Shown: one piece after another, positions 1 through 6,413 of the stretch | Layout of the letters: every line of letters begins with the position of its first letter | Numbering within the stretch: position 1 is the first letter of the stretch | Assembly: GCA_910584475.1 (NCBI GenBank) | Contig: CAJUBD010000004.1 | Span: forward strand, 62,001 to 126,000 | Reading direction: 5' to 3' | Source: an uncultured Treponema sp. | GTDB taxonomy: Bacteria > Spirochaetota > Spirochaetia > Treponematales > Treponemataceae | DNA length: 64,000 nt | Made by a program: the position numbers and the translations under genes | Notes under the pieces: generated by a model | Databases searched by the model: none | Told to the model about the DNA's origin: nothing | Seen by the model: only the letters and a program-made list of their open reading frames with translations

Positions 1-274
1 AGCTCAAAAAAATATAATCGCGAAATCGTACGCCTGAATCAAGCAAGTCCTTTATATCGTCCGCAGAATAAGCCGTCATGTCTAATATCGCGTCAAAATA
101 AGTGTTCCTCAATATGCCATGTAAAAAATGTCTGTCCGCCTTGATACAATAGCAGTTTTCCGGCTGGGGTCTCGTTCCCCGATTTAAAACAAAAACATCG
201 TTGCCCTTTTCCGAAAAATATTCTGCCACACATTGGCTTACAAAGACTGTGCCGCCTGTAATGAGAATCCTCAT
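1..274 (-). CDS. NAD-dependent epimerase/dehydratase family protein (partial, 3' end outside window)
   Basis: Only the first 91 codons lie in the window; the gene runs off the left edge. The N-terminus MRILITGGTVFVS is a Rossmann-type dinucleotide-binding loop of the extended SDR family; the variant GGTVFVS in place of GGTGFIG is, as I recall, usual for one epimerase-like subfamily. It is followed by a beta2 strand ending in VLNRG, as in NAD(P)-linked nucleotide-sugar epimerases. Substrate cannot be inferred. The ATG at 274 has no Shine-Dalgarno; a -10 box ends 6 nt upstream, so the mRNA is probably leaderless. Confidence 0.75.
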   Translation of the reverse strand, partial: MRILITGGTVFVSQCVAEYFSEKGNDVFVLNRGTRPQPENCYCIKADRHFLHGILRNTYFDAILDMTAYSADDIKDLLDSGVRFRDYIFLS

Positions 275-280
275 TTTTCT

Positions 281-309
281 AGTATGACTATTCCAAGAGG
301 ATTTGTCAA
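281..309 (-). promoter_or_regulatory. Promoter of the partial epimerase gene, leaderless type
   Basis: On the minus strand TTGACA (304-309), a 17-nt spacer and CATACT (281-286) lead to the ATG after 6 nt. Consensus -35 and good spacing support it; TSS by transcript mapping is untested. Confidence 0.6.
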
Positions 310-332
310 TGTATCGATAGAAATGTATCGAT
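308..332. repeat. 11-bp direct repeat AATGTATCGAT x2, possible operator
   Basis: AATGTATCGAT occurs at 308-318 and 322-332, a 14-bp period. The first copy touches the -35 box of the epimerase promoter, the place expected for an operator or activator site. No regulator gene is adjacent, so the role is inferred. Confidence 0.4.
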
Positions 333-476
333 GAAAAGGCGCAGGGCGAAATGACAAACTGTGCCGCGATGGGAAAGGGCGGCGGCGAAAGGTACATTTG
401 CTTTTTATTGGTTTCCGCGCTCCGAATGCATAAGTTGATTTTACGCCGTCAGTCTCAAGACAGGCGGCTGTAAAAC

Positions 477-1556
477 TTATTTCAAATATTCTTTCAAGAA
501 TTCTTCAATCTTGTCAAATGGAATTATGTCTTTCTTGTCATACAAATCAGTGTGCACCGCGTCTGGAACTATGAGTAGCTCCTTGTTGTCTGTGTAGGGA
601 TTGTCCTTTATCATATCGGCGTAGGCATCGCGGCTCATATAGCACGAGTGCGCCTTTTCTCCATGAATGATGAGAACCGCCGAACGGATTTCATTCGAGT
701 ACTTCAAAATTGGCATGCCTGCGAAAGTAGCGTTGCCAATCACATTCCATCCTTCGTTCGAGTTCAACGAGCGTTCGGCATAACCGCGCGGAGTTTTGTA
801 GTAGTCGTAATAATCCTTGACAAAAAACGGCGCGTCCGCTGGAAGTTCATCCGCAACACCGCCTGCACGAACGTATGTTCCGTTTTTGTAATCTATAGTG
901 CGCTGTGCGTTGAGCGCTTTTTTCGCTTCGTAGCGAGCATCCGCATTGTCGGCCTCATCGAAATATCCTTTCGCCGCGATACGCGTCATGTCGTACATAG
1001 TTGAAGCGACAGTCGCCTTGATTCGCGTGTCTATGGTAGCGGCGTTCAAAGCCATTCCGCCCCATCCGCAGATTCCAAGAATCCCGATTTTTTCACTGTC
1101 GATGAAATCCTGCGTGGAAAGAAAGTCTACCGCCGCGGAAAAATCCTCCGTGTTGATGTCAGGAGAAGCCATATACCTGACATTCCCGCCAGACTCTCCT
1201 GTGAACGATGGGTCGAACGCCAACGCGACAAATCCTCGCCGCGCAAGTTCATCGGCATATAATCCAGAAGCCTGCTCCTTTACCGCGCCGAACGGACCGC
1301 ATACCGCGATTGCCGCATGCTTCGCTTTCATATCGATATTCTTTGGCATATACAAATCGCCCGCCAAATCAATTCCGTAGCGATTGTGAAATGTCACTCT
1401 GTAGCGGACGACATTTTCACCCAGTTCAAATGTGTAGCCTTTTGCATTTGAAATGTCCTTCATTTTTGACCTCTTGTTTTTTCCTTGCGCGCTTGCAGTT
1501 GCAAACACGCACAATGCGACTGCCGCAACAGCGACAAGTTTTTTTGAAAGTTTCAT
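477..1556 (-). CDS. Secreted alpha/beta hydrolase
   Basis: A 359-residue protein with a signal peptide (residues 1 to about 23: basic MKLSKK, hydrophobic core, cleavage after ASA), so it acts outside the inner membrane. The nucleophile elbow appears as GICGWGG around residues 161-167, a Cys-type elbow like that of dienelactone hydrolase-like proteins, and the likely catalytic His is in PDAVH near residue 335. Family membership is clear; the substrate is not. The start at 1556 is chosen over an upstream ATG because AGAGGAAA lies just before it and the signal peptide begins there. It is separated from both neighbours and transcribed alone or with the upstream lipoprotein gene. Confidence 0.75.
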   Translation of the reverse strand: MKLSKKLVAVAAVALCVFATASAQGKNKRSKMKDISNAKGYTFELGENVVRYRVTFHNRYGIDLAGDLYMPKNIDMKAKHAAIAVCGPFGAVKEQASGLYADELARRGFVALAFDPSFTGESGGNVRYMASPDINTEDFSAAVDFLSTQDFIDSEKIGILGICGWGGMALNAATIDTRIKATVASTMYDMTRIAAKGYFDEADNADARYEAKKALNAQRTIDYKNGTYVRAGGVADELPADAPFFVKDYYDYYKTPRGYAERSLNSNEGWNVIGNATFAGMPILKYSNEIRSAVLIIHGEKAHSCYMSRDAYADMIKDNPYTDNKELLIVPDAVHTDLYDKKDIIPFDKIEEFLKEYLK

Positions 1557-1686
1557 TAATTTCCTCTTAGAAAAAAATTGAAGTTTGCAACGCAAACCTT
1601 ATTTTATATTTCAAAATGAAAGATATTCTGTCTTGAAATTTGGACGAAATATAAATCCATCCTCGCTTCGCAATTTTTCCTGCAAC

Positions 1687-2175
1687 TCAATTTTCAACGA
1701 GCGAAATCACGGCCTTGACATCGCCTTTGCCCAAAATGCGTTTCAATTCAGCTTGACTCATAGAGCCATCGGCAATTGCATCAAGAAAGCCAAGTCTTGA
1801 AAAACGGTAGGAATTGTGGTCGTAATAAATCACGAAAGTGTTCCCCCAAGTCAGCATAATGTCGCCGCATTTCGTGTCGATTTTCTCGTCGTTCTGGATG
1901 AGCTTGAACGGCAATGTTCCATACTTTTCAAAGTTGCTGTAATCGGTCATGTCAAGCGCGATTGGGTTTTCGCGGAGTTTTTCGGCAAATGCCTGTGCGG
2001 AAGAATTGTCCGCGAGTGTCGCGAAAAGTCTTGCCGTCGCGCCGCTTTCGTTTGTCACTTGAATTTCAATTTTCATATTTGATTTCCTCCAATTTTCCGC
2101 AAATGCGTTTTCGTCAAAATTCGCGCCGCAAGAAATCAGCGCGAACGCGAAAAGCAGAGCAAGATTATTTTTCAT
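1687..2175 (-). CDS. Lipoprotein with cyclophilin-like fold domain
   Basis: 162 residues. The N-terminus MKNNLALLFAFALISC is a lipoprotein signal with Cys16 as the lipidated residue. The rest matches the small beta-barrel of the Cyclophil_like family: an N-terminal strand followed by ATLADNSSAQAF, a central YGTLPF segment, and DIMLTWGNTFVIYYD near the C-terminus. These domains resemble peptidyl-prolyl isomerases in fold, but isomerase activity is usually not shown for them. The start at 2175 is preceded by AAGGGAAAA; a start 6 codons upstream is less likely. Function is inferred only from the fold. Confidence 0.65.
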   Translation of the reverse strand: MKNNLALLFAFALISCGANFDENAFAENWRKSNMKIEIQVTNESGATARLFATLADNSSAQAFAEKLRENPIALDMTDYSNFEKYGTLPFKLIQNDEKIDTKCGDIMLTWGNTFVIYYDHNSYRFSRLGFLDAIADGSMSQAELKRILGKGDVKAVISLVEN

Positions 2176-2597
2176 TTTTCCCTTGTCTCCCAAAAAAGTT
2201 TTGTTGCGATTATTATTTCACAAAATCAAAACTATTACCAATACTTTGTTTTAATACGAAATTATGCTTTGTAGGCATATTATGGAAATTTGGGCATCCC
2301 ATACGCATGTCATAGGCGTGCTACCGAGTTTTGTTTAGTTGCGCTGCTCCCATTTTTGCTTCGCAAAAAGCAAAAAACTAGTTGTAGGACTATTTGCACT
2401 TCCGCTAACGCTATATTCCTACATTTCACTTCGGAATGCCTACGGCGGTGCTACAATACGACCGCTTTCATATAAGAATTTTATTTTACATTATAGCTCA
2501 CGCGATGCGAGAATCTCTGAGGCAAGTTAAGAATTCAAAAAATGAAATTCAAGTCCATCGAATTTTTCTCGAAAATAGAATAAAGGGGAAATCGAAA
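2176..2597. other. Gap before the restriction gene: repeat copy and degenerate sequence
   Basis: 422 bp without a supported gene. It holds one copy of the 51-bp repeat (2229-2279) and a stretch of short imperfect inverted repeats (about 2330-2470). An open frame continues upstream from the nuclease start to 2436, but has no ribosome site and does not match the nuclease family. Confidence 0.6.
2229..2279. repeat. 51-bp direct repeat, left copy flanking the R-M module
   Basis: Matches 5072-5122 at 48 of 51 positions in the same orientation; the last 40 bp differ at one base. The three R-M genes lie exactly between the two copies. See the paired entry and finding. Confidence 0.85.
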
Positions 2598-3332
2598 ATG
2601 TCCGCGCCAAATACGATTGAAGAATTCATCGAAAAGTTTATAAAAATCACTGAAATGGGCTGGGTGAGAACGCATCGCTCAGGTCCGACTGGAATTGGAA
2701 AAACGCTTGAAGATTTGCTAGGCATTGAAGAAAATAACAAGAATGAACCGGATTTCGGAGAATACGAACTGAAGGCGATGCGCACGAACGCAAGTTCAAT
2801 GCTCACGCTTTTTACGAAGACGCCACAGCCACCTCGCGTAAACAAAGCGTTGCTCGACACTTATGGCTTTGCCACGGACAATTATGAGAACGGCGAAAAG
2901 GTTTTGCATACAACTTTGTTTGCCACTCGACCTAGTTCTCTTGGAAATACGGGAAAAACGCTAAAGATAAAATGCGCTTCAAATAGAATTTCAATCGTTG
3001 ACAATTTGGGAAACGCTCCCGCATATTGGGATTCGGCGGAACTTGAAAAGGCGTTCAATAAAAAATATCGCTATCATCTTGTTCATGTATTCGCGGACTC
3101 ATCTGGCGCCGGCAATAATGAAGAATTCAAATTCCATACCGCTTGGGAGCTTTCGGATTTCAGCTTTGAAAATATGATTTCGCTTTTGCGTGAAGGGCAA
3201 GTTGCCGTTGACATTCGCATCGGGCAATATCCCGACGGTCGTCCCCATGACCACGGAACTGGATTTAGAATACAAGAGCGTTATCTTGCAAAAATGTTCA
3301 AAAACAAAAAAGTCCTTGTTGAAGCGGATTAG
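2598..3332 (+). CDS. MvaI/BcnI-family type II restriction endonuclease
   Basis: 244 residues, close to MvaI. The N-terminal GWxxTxRxGPTGIGKTLEDLLG region and the C-terminal VDIRIG...HDHGTGFRI block are those I recall from MvaI, which cuts CCWGG. The catalytic PD-(D/E)XK pattern is visible as D52 (PDFGEY) followed by E57-x-K59. MvaI and BcnI act as monomers on pseudosymmetric CCNGG-type sites, so CCWGG or CCSGG is the likely target; the choice is not proven. The start at 2598 is picked for AAAGGGGAAA upstream and family length. It is convergent with the methylase, sharing a 4-bp TTAG stop overlap (3329-3332). Confidence 0.88.
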   Translation: MSAPNTIEEFIEKFIKITEMGWVRTHRSGPTGIGKTLEDLLGIEENNKNEPDFGEYELKAMRTNASSMLTLFTKTPQPPRVNKALLDTYGFATDNYENGEKVLHTTLFATRPSSLGNTGKTLKIKCASNRISIVDNLGNAPAYWDSAELEKAFNKKYRYHLVHVFADSSGAGNNEEFKFHTAWELSDFSFENMISLLREGQVAVDIRIGQYPDGRPHDHGTGFRIQERYLAKMFKNKKVLVEAD

Positions 3333-4654
3333 TCTTTCCTCAGCACGATAATATTCTCCGTCATCATTGTGCTCATTGTTTTGCCCTTTTCGTTTGTCGG
3401 GCTGTTCTTGCTTGCCATGCGTTTGTTGATAATGTTTCGCGAATAAATCTTTTCGTTCGTGTAACCCAGCATCCGCGCAAATTCTGTTATGATTGTGTCG
3501 GTGCGAAGATAGACTTTTTTTACGGTGCGGTTTCCCGTAACAAGAATGAATCGTCCGCCTTTCTTCATATAATGGGTCGCGCTCGAAAGCGTGGCGTACA
3601 AATCGTTGTAAAACGCAATCACATCGTTTACGCGCTTGGAATCGTCAACTCTTTCTATTTCCGCACACTGGCTTTTTAGTTTTTCCGAAAAATCCAAAAT
3701 GGAGCGGTCGAGTTTTTTCGTACTTCCGCCGAGCAATTTTGCATCAAGTTGAATGATGTCGTCCTTTTGTGAAAGCCATTGCCACGGAAGGCGCGAATAT
3801 TGACCATAAGCCACGGTCGTCTTGGAGTCACCGTAAGGCGGAGATGTCAAAATCAAGTCAATGGAATGTTCGGGGATTTCCGACTGAACGAAACGAGAAT
3901 CGCCCAAAATTAAATTTTGTTCCCCGCTATTATCATGAGCAAACGGCAGACGGTTGGTTTCAGAAAGCAAGAGAATGTTGCGCTTCGCTGTTCTCTCAAA
4001 TTCCGCCCAAACATCGGGCGAAAAACCGTTCTTAATTTTTGCTCGAGAGCGATACATTTTAAATCCGCCGTGGTCAAGAAAAGAAACCTTCCGTGAAATT
4101 TCGCAGAAAACCAAAAGATAAAAATTACGGGTCTTTTCATCCTCTATTTGTGAAAAAATCGCAAGCAGTTTTGAAAGCTCTGAAATCACATTTTCCTTGT
4201 ACCAAAAAGCAATGTTTTTAAAAGAAAGAATTTCAAATTTAAATTCCGCATCAAAGAATTTCTTTTGAATTTCCGCAAACTTCTCGGCAACTTGATTTTC
4301 ATCTACATCCTGCAATTTCGTTTTTGCCATAAAAATTCCAAACGGATTCAGTTCAATTCCATAAGATTTTTTTATGCCCAAATACTTGCATTCAAGAAGC
4401 GTTGTGCCGGAGCCTGAAAAAATGTCGAGCACATGGGATTCCTCAGTCGCAAATGTGCGGATTATTTTTCGCGCCAACTGCGGAATAAAACGCGCGGGAT
4501 ATTGGTGAAGTCCATGGTTGTATATGTTTGCATCGTATTCTCCGAAATCCCAAGTCGTCTCCCAATCCAGCAAGTCTTTTGGCTTAAAGTAAAGCGGATT
4601 TTCATTTTCAAAGCGCGGCAAGGCCGTTTCAATTTCTTTTTCAAGTTCAGTCAT
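3329..4654 (-). CDS. DNA (cytosine-N4)-methyltransferase of the R-M module
   Basis: 441 residues. The SAM-binding motif I is FSGSGT (about residues 79-84) and the catalytic motif IV is SPPY (about 271-274) within ILTSPPYGDS; the S-P-P-Y form is typical of N4-cytosine methylases. Motif I precedes IV by almost 190 residues, leaving room for a recognition domain between them. M.MvaI-type enzymes are also m4C methylases, so the pair fits and the methylase should protect the nuclease target. The start at 4654 has GGTG about 8 nt upstream; an ATG 15 codons earlier lies upstream of the promoter -10 box and is excluded. Transcription is probably controlled through the palindrome in its promoter. Confidence 0.88.
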   Translation of the reverse strand: MTELEKEIETALPRFENENPLYFKPKDLLDWETTWDFGEYDANIYNHGLHQYPARFIPQLARKIIRTFATEESHVLDIFSGSGTTLLECKYLGIKKSYGIELNPFGIFMAKTKLQDVDENQVAEKFAEIQKKFFDAEFKFEILSFKNIAFWYKENVISELSKLLAIFSQIEDEKTRNFYLLVFCEISRKVSFLDHGGFKMYRSRAKIKNGFSPDVWAEFERTAKRNILLLSETNRLPFAHDNSGEQNLILGDSRFVQSEIPEHSIDLILTSPPYGDSKTTVAYGQYSRLPWQWLSQKDDIIQLDAKLLGGSTKKLDRSILDFSEKLKSQCAEIERVDDSKRVNDVIAFYNDLYATLSSATHYMKKGGRFILVTGNRTVKKVYLRTDTIITEFARMLGYTNEKIYSRNIINKRMASKNSPTNEKGKTMSTMMTENIIVLRKD

Positions 4655-4669
4655 TCTTTCACCAAAGGT

Positions 4670-4699
4670 ATTATATCGCAAATAGCGATATAATGTCAA
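4670..4699 (-). promoter_or_regulatory. Methylase promoter with operator palindrome in the spacer
   Basis: Minus strand: perfect TTGACA (4694-4699), 18-nt spacer, perfect TATAAT (4670-4675). A palindrome with perfect 10-bp arms (4670-4679 and 4685-4694, 5-bp centre AAATA) fills the spacer and overlaps both boxes. A protein bound there should block RNA polymerase; the adjacent small Xre protein is the obvious candidate. Confidence 0.75.
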
Positions 4700-4735
4700 T
4701 ATTGCGAAGTAAAAATTTTATTGATTTTTGTCGTA

Positions 4736-4924
4736 TCATTTTTCAATAAGTCGGATTTCAATTTTTAAAAAGTTACACAATTTCTCAAAAAGCGACAAAT
4801 CGAATTCCTTTTTGCCATTTAAAAGTTCGCTTGCGTAACTTTGCGAAATTCCCAAAGCCTCACAAATGTCTTTTTGTTTGAGACCATGTTTTTTTATAAC
4901 GGCGTTTATTTCTTGAAGAAGCAT
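4736..4924 (-). CDS. Small Xre/HTH_3 controller protein of the R-M module
   Basis: 62 residues, almost nothing but a lambda-repressor-like helix-turn-helix (INAVIKKHGLKQKDICEALG followed by SYASELLNGKK). It is shorter than typical C proteins of type II R-M systems (about 80 residues). It lies directly upstream of the methylase in the same orientation, and the palindrome in the methylase promoter begins 42 bp after its stop. The ATG at 4924 is chosen over an in-frame GTG at 4930 because the -10 box TACACT ends 6 nt before it; no Shine-Dalgarno exists, so translation is probably leaderless, a known feature of some C-protein transcripts. Autoregulation or methylase repression is inferred. Confidence 0.75.
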   Translation of the reverse strand: MLLQEINAVIKKHGLKQKDICEALGISQSYASELLNGKKEFDLSLFEKLCNFLKIEIRLIEK

Positions 4925-4930
4925 TTCCAC

Positions 4931-4959
4931 AGTGTAACAGAAAATCGGAAGTTTGATAA
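4931..4959 (-). promoter_or_regulatory. Promoter of the controller gene, leaderless type
   Basis: Minus strand: TTATCA (4954-4959), 17-nt spacer, TACACT (4931-4936), then 6 nt to the ATG. The -35 box is weak (4 of 6). No copy of the methylase operator is present here. Confidence 0.5.
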
Positions 4960-5071
4960 GACGGGGAGAAAAATACTTAAAAAAAAATTGTTTCCTCAGT
5001 GATTTCGACTCATATCAGAGTGCCATATTCCTTTGCGCATCTTTGTGGTTAATTATTTAGCACTCAATTCC

Positions 5072-5122
5072 AAAGTATTACAAATACTTTGTTTTAATAC
5101 GAAATTATGCTTTGTGGGCATA
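5072..5122. repeat. 51-bp direct repeat, right copy flanking the R-M module
   Basis: Pairs with 2229-2279 (48 of 51 identical, same orientation). The two copies bracket 2.8 kb that contains only the restriction, methylase and controller genes. Confidence 0.85.
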
Positions 5123-5291
5123 GAAAATTCTGGAATAATATTTTGGTGGGGCGACAAAAAGAAAAGGCTTGTATGCTTCTTGTTGTGCCTGATTAAGTCC
5201 GTCGTTCCTGTCAGATTCTTTGGATATAATTTTGCGGCCGTAATTCGGCAATCATTGCCAAACAAAATGCTAAAACTTATCGAAAATTCAA

Positions 5292-5320
5292 TTGAATTAT
5301 ATCGCAAATGAATGTATAAT
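5292..5320 (+). promoter_or_regulatory. Promoter upstream of the CBS gene, carrying half of the methylase operator
   Basis: TTGAAT (5292-5297), 17-nt spacer, TATAAT (5315-5320). The stretch 5296-5309 (ATTATATCGCAAAT) is identical to 4670-4683 of the methylase operator; over 25 bp ending in TATAAT the two sites match at 20 positions. Leader to the CBS start would be about 115 nt. Confidence 0.5.
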
Positions 5321-5353
5321 TTTAACATGGAATGGGAAACTGCGATGGATAAG

Positions 5354-5412
5354 CGAGTTTCGGAACAAAATCCTAAGCTGAAATTGGCGATGCTGAACGG
5401 TCGCTGATTTTA
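5354..5412. repeat. CGAGTTT intergenic repeat, copy 1
   Basis: Shares GCGAGTTT-x-GGAACAAAA...GAAxTTGGCGATGCTGA with copies at 8613-8650 and 49780-49828. Here the second stem arm is decayed (AAATCCT instead of AAACTCG). Confidence 0.5.
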
Positions 5413-5442
5413 AATGTTTGTTTTTATAATTTGGAGGTGAAA

Positions 5443-6084
5443 ATGATTGTAAAAGACGTCATGAAAAAAAATGTGATTTCCGTGGAGCCTGAAACGACAG
5501 TTACGGAAGCGAAGGAATTGATGAACAAAAACAACATCAGCAAGCTGCCTGTCATCAAGGGCGGAAAGCTCGCCGGCATCATCACCAAAAACGATTTGCT
5601 TCAGGCCGGTCCTTCTCTAGCGACCACGCTCGACATGTACGAAATAAGTTATTTGCTTTCCAAACTGAATGTCAAAAAAATCATGACTTCGAAAGTAATC
5701 ACCGCTTCGCCCGATGACGTCGTGGAAGATGCCGCGAAAATTATGGTGGAAAAGCAAATCGGATGTCTTCCCGTCGTGAAAAACGGAGTCGTGGTCGGCA
5801 TCATCACCGAAAACGACTTGTTCCGCCTTTTTACCGATATGTTCAGCGGCACGGAAAAAGGAATTCGCGCCACGCTTGTTTTTGACGACAAGCCTGGACA
5901 AATGGCTCTCGTTTCTGAAAGAATCGCGGGGGAAAACGGAAACATAATCAGCGCAGTGACAAGCGTGCTTCCTGCAAAGTCCAAGAGGCTTCTTACGCTC
6001 AAGGTGGCGGGAATTACGATGCCGAAGCTGAAAAAGATTTTTGCGGATTTGCAAATACAAGTCGAGGACATCAGGAACATTTAA
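5443..6084 (+). CDS. CBS-domain pair protein with C-terminal ACT-like domain (AcuB-type)
   Basis: 213 residues. Two CBS motifs (about residues 1-60, starting IVKDVMKKNVISVEP, and 74-130, starting VKKIMTSKVITASP) form a Bateman module that binds adenine nucleotides. The last third (RATLVFDDKPGQMALVSERI onward) is an ACT-like ligand domain. This order is that of AcuB-family proteins, which are nucleotide or small-molecule sensors; the process controlled here is unknown. The ATG at 5443 follows an excellent GGAGGTGA. It stands alone upstream of the glycogen genes. Confidence 0.8.
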   Translation: MIVKDVMKKNVISVEPETTVTEAKELMNKNNISKLPVIKGGKLAGIITKNDLLQAGPSLATTLDMYEISYLLSKLNVKKIMTSKVITASPDDVVEDAAKIMVEKQIGCLPVVKNGVVVGIITENDLFRLFTDMFSGTEKGIRATLVFDDKPGQMALVSERIAGENGNIISAVTSVLPAKSKRLLTLKVAGITMPKLKKIFADLQIQVEDIRNI

Positions 6085-6413
6085 AATTTAGTGTGTCAGA
6101 AAGCCTCAACTTTCGCGCCGCCGAAAAAGTGGCGGCATGCCTTTTGCTTGTAACTTTCGCGGCGAGCGCATAGTGCGAAGTTTCAAGTGGAAGCGACACT
6201 CGGCATGACGGCTTGCAACGCACACTCGAGGTTAAAATGCCGCGCGAGTTTTTCTCAAAAAAGCAAGGTGAAAAGCTCGTAAGCGAACATTTTGTTTTCG
6301 ACATATTTTGGCGTCGTTTTTAAATGTCGCTTTAAATTATTTTGCACGAATAGTCGTGCGCTTTCAGTCCAATCTCACTTGAAACATTTCTTTTTTCTTG
6401 ATATAATTTTTAT
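6085..6413. other. Gap between CBS gene and glgX
   Basis: About 330 bp. It contains a GC hairpin GCCGCC/GGCGGC (6117-6136) without a T-run, several imperfect inverted repeats and the glgX promoter at its right end. No gene supported. Confidence 0.6.
6379..6407 (+). promoter_or_regulatory. glgX promoter, leaderless type
   Basis: TTGAAA (6379-6384), 17-nt spacer, TATAAT (6402-6407), then 6 nt to the ATG at 6414. There is no room for a Shine-Dalgarno. Confidence 0.7.

Larger units (their letters stand above)
4925..5442. other. Gap between controller and CBS genes
   Basis: About 520 bp holding the controller promoter, the right 51-bp repeat, a CBS-gene promoter and one copy of the CGAGTTT repeat (5354-5412). 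Two overlapping open frames of about 90 codons on opposite strands (5033-5328) have no ribosome site or recognisable product and share the repeat, so I do not call genes. Confidence 0.6.

Noticed and set aside
2380..2460. GTTGTAG...CTACAAT pattern resembling type II-C CRISPR repeat or tracrRNA ends
   Set aside because: The ends are 77 bp apart instead of about 36, there is no repeat series and no cas9 nearby.
5033..5328. Opposed open frames of about 90 codons between the R-M module and the CBS gene
   Set aside because: They overlap each other and the 51-bp repeat, have no ribosome site and no recognisable product.
6071..6304. 77-codon minus-strand frame between the CBS gene and glgX
   Set aside because: Overlaps the CBS gene end, low-quality composition, no ribosome site.
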